DNA from: Aquirufa lenticrescens
GTDB lineage: Bacteria; Bacteroidota; Bacteroidia; Cytophagales; Spirosomataceae
Length of the DNA: 64,000 nucleotides
Direction of reading: 5' to 3'
NCBI RefSeq assembly: GCF_019916085.1
Contig: NZ_CP049834.1
Span: 1,812,501 to 1,876,500 of the forward strand
Every line of letters starts with the position of its first letter. Position 1 is the stretch's first letter. Below the pieces are notes generated by a model. The model was not told where the DNA came from. It worked only from the letters and a program-made list of their open reading frames with translations, and did no database searches. Positions 36,197-43,121 of the stretch are shown in pieces. The position numbers and the translations under genes are program-made.

Positions 36197-36621
36197 TACG
36201 AAGTGTGATCCCTCACCACCAGCCACTTCCCGTTTATTTTTTTCATCAACAACGTAAAATAGCCACCCACATCACCCACGGTCGGTCTTGTCAAATGCCA
36301 GCGGCCTAATACCCAGGCAGTCTTTCCTTCTGTCACATCTACTTCTTGAATGTCAAAATCCAAAGTTCCCATTGTCTCGCGATTAGGATACGATTTTAAA
36401 TAGCGTTGAAGAGTCGCATCCCAACCTGAAACCACGCCAGCCTTTCCAACGAATTTTAGATTAGGGGATTTCTCGTAGTATTCCATAAAACCCTCAATAT
36501 CGCCCTTGTTCCACAGTTTAATCTGAGTTTGCAGGACAGACTTGATATCGTTTTCGTCTTTATTTGTTTGAGCGAAAAGGAGGGAGGGGAAGAATAGGAG
36601 TAGGTAGAGGAGTGTTTTCAT
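36196..36621 (-). CDS. Secreted NTF2-like (DUF4440/SnoaL-type) protein
   Basis: 141 residues with a Sec signal ending LLFAQ. The mature part is a small cone-shaped NTF2-like domain: DIKSVLQTQIKLWNKGDIEGFM and KINGKWLVVRDHTS are typical of the DUF4440 group, whose members are found as ligand-binding or orphan enzymes. No function can be given. The gene fills the whole space between two inverted heptamer arrays (36092-36196 and 36623-36755). Its signal peptide uses CTA and CTC leucine codons, unlike most genes here, which prefer TTA, suggesting array-like sequence has entered the coding region. Confidence 0.82.
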   Translation of the reverse strand: MKTLLYLLLFFPSLLFAQTNKDENDIKSVLQTQIKLWNKGDIEGFMEYYEKSPNLKFVGKAGVVSGWDATLQRYLKSYPNRETMGTLDFDIQEVDVTEGKTAWVLGRWHLTRPTVGDVGGYFTLLMKKINGKWLVVRDHTS

Positions 36622-36622
36622 A

Positions 36623-36755
36623 TTAGAGTAGAGATTATAGAGTAAAGATAATAGAGAATGGTAAATGGTGAATGGTAAATGCTTCCTCCGGACTCATTCC
36701 CTCCGGACTTTCGACTAGCGACTGTCTACTGGCCACTGTCCACTGACTACTGATT
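36623..36755. repeat. Period-7 array, 19 heptamers, right of the NTF2-like gene
   Basis: Nineteen heptamers hold one register while the unit changes: TTAGAGT and AGAGATT types, ATGGTAA/ATGGTGA types, CTCCGGA types, then ACTTTCG, ACTAGCG, ACTGTCT, ACTGGCC, ACTGTCC, ACTGACT, ACTGATT. It begins one base upstream of the start codon of the minus-strand NTF2-like gene. The remaining 82 bp to the next gene contain TATTGTATCA at 36802-36811 and no clear promoter box. Confidence 0.87.
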
Positions 36756-36837
36756 TTGGCATTTCGTCTCATTTTCCACTCAACAATTTTAAAAATCCAA
36801 TTATTGTATCATTTTTGTAGAATACTAATTTAAACCT

Positions 36838-39684
36838 ATGATTAAGAAAATTACGCTAGCCATTTTACTGGCTTTTCCTGTGCTTTCTTCGCTTGCACAG
36901 GCCCCCGATGAAAATCGTTTTGTGAAGTCTGTTTTGGTGGACAAATTGGATGAACCTATGGAGTTTACCTTTTTGCCAGATGGACGAATCCTATTTGTAG
37001 AACGTAAAGGGGATGTGAAGTCTTATGATACGAAGACTAAAGAGACGAAGACGATCGCTCACTTAAATGTCAACACGAAATACAAAAACCGTTTGGGTCA
37101 AGAGCGTGTGGCAGAAGAGGGATTAATGGGTATTGTTTTGGACCCTAACTTCAGTAAAAATCACTGGTTATACCTTTATTATGCGCATCCAACGGAGACG
37201 AAGCACATTCTAGCTCGTATGGAATTGCGTGGCGATGAGTTATTGGTAGAGCAACAAAAAGTGCTTTTGGAGGTTCCTACACAGCGGGAGGAATGCTGCC
37301 ATACGGGTGGTGGAATGGTTTTTGACAAATCAGGAAACTTATTCTTAACCGTGGGAAACAATACAAGTAACAGTAATTCAGATGGTTATGCGCCTATCGA
37401 TGAGCGTCCGGGTCAAGCGTATTGGGATGATCAACGTGGTGCGTCTAATACGAATGATTTACGCGGAAAGATTTTACGCATTCACCCAGAGGCGAATGGC
37501 ACGTATACGATTCCAAAAGGCAATTTATTTGCACCAGGTACGCCTAAGACGAAGCCAGAAATTTATACGATGGGTCACCGCAATCCTTGGAGACCTAGTA
37601 TTGACTCAAAAACGGGTTTCTTATATTGGGGTGAAGTAGGTCCGGATGCGTCAGTAGATTCAGAAAAAGGTCCACGCGGTTATGATGAATTTAATCAGGC
37701 CAAAGGTCCAGGCTATTATGGCTGGCCTTATTTCATCGGAAACAACCAAGCTTATGCGGATGTGAACTTTGAGACGATGGCGATTGGACCTAAATTCAAT
37801 CCAGCTGCTCCAGTGAACGAATCTCCCAATAACACCGGTTTACGTGAATTGCCACCAGCAACGAAAGCGATGATTTGGTATCCATACGGTACTTCAGATG
37901 AGTTCCCATTAGTGGGTTCATCAGGTCGTTCAGCGACGGGTGGTCCGGTCTTTAGAAAGGCGAATTTTGCAGGTGCAAAGCGTGCTTTCCCATCGTATTA
38001 TGAAGGAAAATGGTTGATCGTGGAGTTTATGCGTGGTTGGATTATGGCTGTTACCATGGATGAAAATGGGAATTATAAATCTATGGAGCGCTTTATGCCT
38101 TCTACGACTTTTGGTTCGGCGATTGATATGGACTTCAGCCCTGAGGGAGATTTATATGTATTAGAATATGGTTCGGCTTGGTTCCGCGGAAATGAAAACG
38201 CACGCTTAGTGAAGATTGAATACCAAGGTGGTAACCGCAAACCATATGTGGAAGCCTCTTCAGCTAAAAAAGCGGGAGCAGCACCATTCACAACGACTTT
38301 ATCTGCAGAAGGAACGAAAGATTTCGACGGAGATAAGTTGACCTATACATGGACAGTGAAAAAGGCAGGCAAATTTGTGAAGAATTTAGCTGGCGCTAAT
38401 CCAACCTTGCAACTGAGAGACGCAGGTAAATACGAGGTGATCCTAAAGGCATCCGATCCGAAAGGATTGTCGAATACGGCTTCTTTGGAAATCTTAGTAG
38501 GTAACGAAGCGCCAGTAGTGGACATCGCGGTGGAAGGAAATAAATCGTTCTATTTCGAAGGTCAACCTGTGAAATACGAAGTAAAAGTAGAAGATAAAGA
38601 AGACGGAACGCTCGGTAAAGGTATCGCCAAAGAGGCAGTTGCTACAACTGTTGATTACGTAGCATCAGGTTACGACCCGATCGAGATGGCCCAGTCACAC
38701 CGCAAGGCAGATAGCGATTTATTCGCTTCGGCAGGTCTTCGTTTGATCAATGCGAGTGATTGTAAATCTTGTCACCAAATGTCTGTACGCTCTGTAGGGC
38801 CATCTTACAAAGAAGTGGCTGAGAAGTACAAAGGTCAAGATATGGTGGAGAAACTTTCTGACAAGGTAATTGCTGGTGGAATGGGCGTTTGGGGAGAACA
38901 CGCGATGTCTGCTCATCCGAATATCTCGAAAGCAGATGCGAAAGCGATGGTGAACTATATCTTGAGTTTAGGAGATTCCAAAGCAAGTAATGCTATTGCT
39001 ACTTCAGGAACCTTAGGTTTGAAAAAGCCAGCGGATCAATCGTCTTCGAAAGGGGTGTTCGTGGTTCGTGCGACATATTTAGATAAAGGAAACAAGAAAA
39101 TGGCTCCAGTTCAATCGGAGAAATGGTTGTTCTTGCGTCACCCAGCCTTGAACGTGGAGAAAGCAGATATGACGAAAGGCATTTTGCAGTTAATCACGCC
39201 AGGTCGTTCGACGAACATGGTGGGTCAAAATCCTCACTTAGGCTACAAAGATTTAGATTTAACTGGAATCTCAACAATTGAAATTTCGGCTTCAGCACAA
39301 GCGCGTTCTAACGCAGCGGGTGGTGTGATTGAAATTCGTTTGGATTCACCTACCGGAACGGTCATTGGTCAAACAGCGCCGATCGAAGTGTCACAAGGTG
39401 GATTTGGTGGACCTCCTCCAGCAGCGGCAACGCCAGGAAAGGGTGCTCCACTAGGAACGGGAGTTGCGGCTCCAGCTTCAGCGCCTGCAGCTACAACAGC
39501 CCCTGCACCGTCAGCAGCTCCAGCGGCACCTGCGGGTCAAAGAAGAATGTCTGGTCCAACTGCTCAAAAAGTAGCCATCCAAGCCACTTCAGGTTCTCAT
39601 GATCTGTATTTTGTGGCGGTAAACCCGAAAGCAACCGAGCAACAAATCGTCGTGCAGATCTCGGGTATTGAAATGAAAAAATAG
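36838..39684 (+). CDS. Secreted sugar dehydrogenase (GSDH beta-propeller)/PKD/cytochrome c/CBM6-like protein
   Basis: 948 residues, Sec signal ending SSLAQ. Order: glucose/sorbosone-dehydrogenase-type beta-propeller (about 25-465; EPMEFTFLPDGRILFVERKG, EEGLMGIVLDPNF, MGHRNPWRPSID), PKD-like domain (about 470-560), linker, class I cytochrome c (about 620-700) with heme motif Cys642-K-S-Cys645-His646, then a C-terminal CBM6-like beta domain (about 730-948). This last domain is interrupted by a Pro/Ala-rich segment at about 854-905 before HDLYFVAV. It probably oxidises a sugar in the periplasm or at the surface and passes electrons to its heme. It is usually PQQ-linked; no PQQ genes are in the window. 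Confidence 0.88.
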   Translation: MIKKITLAILLAFPVLSSLAQAPDENRFVKSVLVDKLDEPMEFTFLPDGRILFVERKGDVKSYDTKTKETKTIAHLNVNTKYKNRLGQERVAEEGLMGIVLDPNFSKNHWLYLYYAHPTETKHILARMELRGDELLVEQQKVLLEVPTQREECCHTGGGMVFDKSGNLFLTVGNNTSNSNSDGYAPIDERPGQAYWDDQRGASNTNDLRGKILRIHPEANGTYTIPKGNLFAPGTPKTKPEIYTMGHRNPWRPSIDSKTGFLYWGEVGPDASVDSEKGPRGYDEFNQAKGPGYYGWPYFIGNNQAYADVNFETMAIGPKFNPAAPVNESPNNTGLRELPPATKAMIWYPYGTSDEFPLVGSSGRSATGGPVFRKANFAGAKRAFPSYYEGKWLIVEFMRGWIMAVTMDENGNYKSMERFMPSTTFGSAIDMDFSPEGDLYVLEYGSAWFRGNENARLVKIEYQGGNRKPYVEASSAKKAGAAPFTTTLSAEGTKDFDGDKLTYTWTVKKAGKFVKNLAGANPTLQLRDAGKYEVILKASDPKGLSNTASLEILVGNEAPVVDIAVEGNKSFYFEGQPVKYEVKVEDKEDGTLGKGIAKEAVATTVDYVASGYDPIEMAQSHRKADSDLFASAGLRLINASDCKSCHQMSVRSVGPSYKEVAEKYKGQDMVEKLSDKVIAGGMGVWGEHAMSAHPNISKADAKAMVNYILSLGDSKASNAIATSGTLGLKKPADQSSSKGVFVVRATYLDKGNKKMAPVQSEKWLFLRHPALNVEKADMTKGILQLITPGRSTNMVGQNPHLGYKDLDLTGISTIEISASAQARSNAAGGVIEIRLDSPTGTVIGQTAPIEVSQGGFGGPPPAAATPGKGAPLGTGVAAPASAPAATTAPAPSAAPAAPAGQRRMSGPTAQKVAIQATSGSHDLYFVAVNPKATEQQIVVQISGIEMKK

Positions 39685-39705
39685 TCTTTTGATTATAGTA
39701 ATTCT

Positions 39706-39743
39706 GGGGTCCTCTCTGCTTTAATAGAGAGGACCCCTTTTTT
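39706..39743 (+). terminator. Terminator whose T run abuts the next start codon
   Basis: Arms GGGGTCCTCTCT and AGAGAGGACCCC form a perfect 12-bp stem on an 8-base loop, followed by six T (39738-39743). The ATG of the GH105 gene begins at 39744. Confidence 0.9.
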
Positions 39744-41039
39744 ATGCGCTATACCTTAATTTTGTTGTTAATTTCTGGCTCCTTATTTGGCCAAAAAAAT
39801 ATCACCACCGCTTCGGACGCTACGGCGCCTCTGCATGCATTACAACCAGATTATCCTACACCTTACGGTGCGCCTACAGTTGAAAATATCCAAAAAACCA
39901 TCGACCGTGTCTTCGCTTATTTAGAAACGGCGACGCCTGATCGTTTTGTGGATAAGACGAGCGGCGCAGAAGTGAAAACCTATAACGCAAATACCCTATT
40001 TAGCAAGGGGGATTTTCGTCCGATTTCCTACGAATGGGGCGTGACTTATTCCGGAATGCTCGCTTTAACAGAAGTCACCGGGGATGTGAAATACAAGAAC
40101 TATGTGTTTATTCGCCTCAATCTGATAAATTCGGCTGTTCCAGAGGCCATAAAGATTCCCGCAGATCAATCTCATGTGTTGAAAGGCTTAGTGCATCCTC
40201 GCGCATTAGACGACATCGGAGCGATGGGAATGGCCGTGGTCAAGGCGAAGAAAGCAGGCTTCACGACCGATATGTCTTACATTACGAAACGTGCCTCTGA
40301 CTTTATTTTAAAGGAAGAGCATCGCTTACCGGATCGCACTTTGGTGCGGATTCGACCATTACACCACACGATGTGGCTGGACGATGTCTATATGGCTATT
40401 CCGGCTTTATTGCAGTTAGGGGAATATGAGGAGGCGGTTTTTCAGTTCAATGCCTACCGCAAACGGATGTTCAATCCGAACCAAAATATTTATATGCACG
40501 GTTATTTAGTGGACGCCACGGAGCACCCGGAATTTCATTGGGGGCGTGCGAATGGCTGGGCCTTGTTGACCAACTGCGAATTATTGGAGTATTTGCCGGC
40601 GAATCACCCGGCGCGTCCGGAGATTTTGGCCCAATTGAATAATCACTTGAAAGGGCTGATGGCTTTGCAGGATGGGACGGGATTTTGGCATCAATTACTG
40701 GATAAAAATGATTCCTATTTAGAGACATCTTGCACGGCGATTTATACCTATGTTCTTGCCAAAGGCATAAACAAAGGCTGGCTCGACCCTAAAACCTATG
40801 GTCCTGCAGCGATATTAGGCTGGAATGCAGTGAATACGAAAGTGAATGAAAAAGGCCAGGTGGAAGGGACATGCGTAGGAACAGGTTTAGCCTGGGATCC
40901 TGCTTTCTACTATCACCGCCCAATTTCACCATTTGCGGCACACGGCTATGGTCCCGTTTTATTAGCTGGAGCAGCCATGATGGATTTAGTGAAACATCAC
41001 ACTTACCAAATCAATGATTCTGCCGTACATTTGAAATAA
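39744..41039 (+). CDS. Secreted GH105 unsaturated rhamnogalacturonyl hydrolase
   Basis: 431 residues with a Sec signal (MRYTLILLLISGSLFGQ) that fixes the start at 39744, directly after a terminator. An (alpha/alpha)6 barrel of the GH105/GH88 clan: WLDDVYM with Asp213 and Asp214 in the active site, and HWGRANGWALL (His265), the clan signature. It removes the unsaturated uronic acid that pectate or rhamnogalacturonan lyases leave at the non-reducing end. It sits two bases before kduD, which handles the product of that pathway, and close to GH88. The exact linkage preference is not evident. Confidence 0.92.
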   Translation: MRYTLILLLISGSLFGQKNITTASDATAPLHALQPDYPTPYGAPTVENIQKTIDRVFAYLETATPDRFVDKTSGAEVKTYNANTLFSKGDFRPISYEWGVTYSGMLALTEVTGDVKYKNYVFIRLNLINSAVPEAIKIPADQSHVLKGLVHPRALDDIGAMGMAVVKAKKAGFTTDMSYITKRASDFILKEEHRLPDRTLVRIRPLHHTMWLDDVYMAIPALLQLGEYEEAVFQFNAYRKRMFNPNQNIYMHGYLVDATEHPEFHWGRANGWALLTNCELLEYLPANHPARPEILAQLNNHLKGLMALQDGTGFWHQLLDKNDSYLETSCTAIYTYVLAKGINKGWLDPKTYGPAAILGWNAVNTKVNEKGQVEGTCVGTGLAWDPAFYYHRPISPFAAHGYGPVLLAGAAMMDLVKHHTYQINDSAVHLK

Positions 41040-41041
41040 TT

Positions 41042-41806
41042 ATGAAAAACACGTTTGATTTAACAGGAAAAATAGCGCTAGTCACGGGTTGTAAGCGTGG
41101 AATCGGAATGGCGATGGCGCTCGGTTTAGCGGAGGCAGGTGCGGATATCATTGGAGTTTCGGCTAATTTAGAATTGGCCGGTTCTCAGGTTTCTGCCACT
41201 GTGGAGGCTTTAGGTCGCAAATTCAAAGCTTACCAAGCTGACTTCTCAAATCGAGATTCGCTCTATGCGTTCATCAAACAGTTGAAAGCTGACTATCCCC
41301 GCATCGATATATTAGTAAACAACGCAGGAACGATTTTGCGTAATCCGGCAGCGGAACATTCAGATGAGTTTTGGGACGAAGTATTGGAAGTCAATCTGTC
41401 ATCTCAGTTTATTTTGAGCCGCGAAATCGGTTCTCGGATGATTACTGAAGGTAGTGGAAAAATTATTTTTACTGCTTCTCTATTAAGCTTTCAAGGTGGC
41501 ATTAATGTGCCGGGTTATGCTGCCAGTAAAGGCGGTATCGCCCGTTTAACAATGGCTTTAGCGAACGAGTGGGCTGGGAAAGGAGTAAATGTGAACGCGA
41601 TTGCTCCGGGTTATATTTCCACTGATAATACGACGGCATTGCGCGAAGATAAAGAGCGCAGCGCTTCTATTTTAGGTCGAATTCCGGCGGGAAGATGGGG
41701 GGAACCAGAAGACTTTAAGGGTCCGGTGGTATTCTTAGCTTCTGAAGCCTCTAATTATGTACACGGAACCATTTTGACCGTTGATGGCGGCTGGATGGGA
41801 AGGTAA
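41042..41806 (+). CDS. kduD: 2-dehydro-3-deoxy-D-gluconate 5-dehydrogenase (KduD)
   Basis: 254 residues. SDR fold with VTGCKRGIG cofactor motif, NNAG, and catalytic Tyr159-x3-Lys163 (GYAASKGG). The C-terminal RIPAGRWGEPEDFKGPVVFL and VDGGWMGR are close to E. coli KduD, which has 253 residues. It interconverts 2,5-diketo-3-deoxygluconate and 2-keto-3-deoxygluconate with NAD in uronate breakdown. It starts two bases after the GH105 stop, so the two are co-transcribed, and GH88 follows after a heptamer array. KduI, KDG kinase and aldolase are not in the window. Confidence 0.92.
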   Translation: MKNTFDLTGKIALVTGCKRGIGMAMALGLAEAGADIIGVSANLELAGSQVSATVEALGRKFKAYQADFSNRDSLYAFIKQLKADYPRIDILVNNAGTILRNPAAEHSDEFWDEVLEVNLSSQFILSREIGSRMITEGSGKIIFTASLLSFQGGINVPGYAASKGGIARLTMALANEWAGKGVNVNAIAPGYISTDNTTALREDKERSASILGRIPAGRWGEPEDFKGPVVFLASEASNYVHGTILTVDGGWMGR

Positions 41807-41812
41807 AAGTGT

Positions 41813-41903
41813 AGAGATAATAGAGTAGAGATAAGAGATATGAATCTCGACTCTATTATCACTTATCTCTACTCTATACTCTATTATCTCTTATCTAATA
41901 ATT
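41813..41903. repeat. Period-7 array, 13 heptamers, ending at a start codon
   Basis: Units in one register: AGAGATA (three), ATAGAGT, TGAATCT, CGACTCT, ATTATCA, CTTATCT, CTACTCT, ATACTCT, ATTATCT, CTTATCT, AATAATT, after which ATG of the GH88 gene begins. The left part is the inverted complement of the right part, so a long hairpin of over 20 bp can form just before the start codon. Confidence 0.87.
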
Positions 41904-43067
41904 ATGAAAAAACTAACTCTAATCCTCACCCTACTCTCTACCTCCCTTTTCGCGCAGAAAATTGATGTGGATAAACAAATCGCTTTAGCTGGACAGCAAT
42001 ACCAATTGATGCTAGCGGCACAGCCAGATACTAGCACGACGGTGCACTCAGCTAAACAAGATGGAACCTACCGAAATATGCCATCTAAGTGGTGGTGTTC
42101 AGGTTTCTTCCCAGGTGGACTTTGGTTCTTGTATGAGAAAACTAAGGACCCGAAATGGGAAGCAGCAGCTCGTTTATGGACGGCGGCTGTAAAGAAGGAG
42201 CAGTTTAATACGGGGACGCATGATTTGGGATTCATGATGTTTGACTCTTTTGGGAATGGTTTGCGTCTGACGAAGGATCCGGAATATAAGAAAGTGTTGA
42301 TTCAATCGGCGAAGTCTTTAGCGACGCGTTTCGATCCTAAGATTGGCTTGATTAAGTCATGGAATGGTTTCAAAGGAGGGTATCAATATCCGGTGATCAT
42401 CGATAACATGATGAACCTAGAATTGTTGTTTTGGGCTTCGCGCGAGACGGGGGATCCGCGTTTTAAGGAGATTGCGATTATTCACGCGGATAACACGATG
42501 AAGAACCATTTTAGACCGGATTATTCGAGTTATCACGTGATTTGCTATGATGTAGATGGCAAGGTTTTGGCCAAAAAACAACACCAAGGCTACCAAGACG
42601 AGTCTACCTGGACGCGCGGACATGCTTGGGCAATGTACGGCTACGTGGAAATGTATCGTAATACGAAGGACAAAAAATACCTTGACTTCGCCCAAAAAAT
42701 CTCTGATTTCTATTTAAATCACCCGAATATGCCGGCTGACAAGATTCCGTATTGGGATTTCTATGCGCCTAACATTCCTACAGAGGAGCGCGATGCATCT
42801 GCAGGAGCGATTGCGGCTTCTGCCTTGCTCGAATTGAGTACGTATTCAGGAGAAAAAGGCAAACGTTACTATGCAGATGCGGTGAAGATGTTGGAATCGC
42901 TTTCGTCTCCAGCGTACCGTGCGGCCTTGGGAGAAAATAATCACTTCTTGATCAAGCATTGCGTGGGAGCGAAATCGCTGAATTCGGAGATTGATGTGCC
43001 CCTAATCTATGCGGATTACTATTATTTAGAAGGCTTGTTGCGCTACCAAAAAATGGCTAAAAAATAG
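41904..43067 (+). CDS. Secreted GH88 unsaturated glucuronyl hydrolase
   Basis: 387 residues with a Sec signal ending SLFAQ. GH88 hallmarks: SKWWCSGFFPGGLWFLYE, Asp107 in GTHDLGFM and Asp167 in IIDNMMNLELLFWAS (matching the two catalytic Asp of Bacillus unsaturated glucuronyl hydrolase), TWTRGHAWAMYGY, and ERDASAGAIAASALLEL. It cleaves unsaturated uronate from oligosaccharides made by polysaccharide lyases. Its start follows a folding heptamer array directly, and the signal-peptide codons (CTA, ACT, CTC) continue the array's composition. With GH105 and KduD it forms a uronate-oligosaccharide pathway. Confidence 0.92.
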   Translation: MKKLTLILTLLSTSLFAQKIDVDKQIALAGQQYQLMLAAQPDTSTTVHSAKQDGTYRNMPSKWWCSGFFPGGLWFLYEKTKDPKWEAAARLWTAAVKKEQFNTGTHDLGFMMFDSFGNGLRLTKDPEYKKVLIQSAKSLATRFDPKIGLIKSWNGFKGGYQYPVIIDNMMNLELLFWASRETGDPRFKEIAIIHADNTMKNHFRPDYSSYHVICYDVDGKVLAKKQHQGYQDESTWTRGHAWAMYGYVEMYRNTKDKKYLDFAQKISDFYLNHPNMPADKIPYWDFYAPNIPTEERDASAGAIAASALLELSTYSGEKGKRYYADAVKMLESLSSPAYRAALGENNHFLIKHCVGAKSLNSEIDVPLIYADYYYLEGLLRYQKMAKK

Positions 43068-43090
43068 ACGGCTTTTTGGGCTGAATTTCG

Positions 43091-43098
43091 TACCTTTG
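43091..43098 (+). promoter_or_regulatory. Candidate -7 promoter box (TACCTTTG) for purH
   Basis: TACCTTTG matches TAnnTTTG and lies 24 bp before the purH start. The nearest TTTG upstream is only 12 bases away, so the -33 element is unclear. Confidence 0.5.
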
Positions 43099-43121
43099 AG
43101 GCTTCATTTTTATCAAGCCCT

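Noticed and set aside
36092-36755. Insertion sequence with terminal inverted repeats
   Set aside because: The enclosed gene is an NTF2-like secreted protein, not a transposase, and no target-site duplication was found; reported instead as an array-flanked gene.
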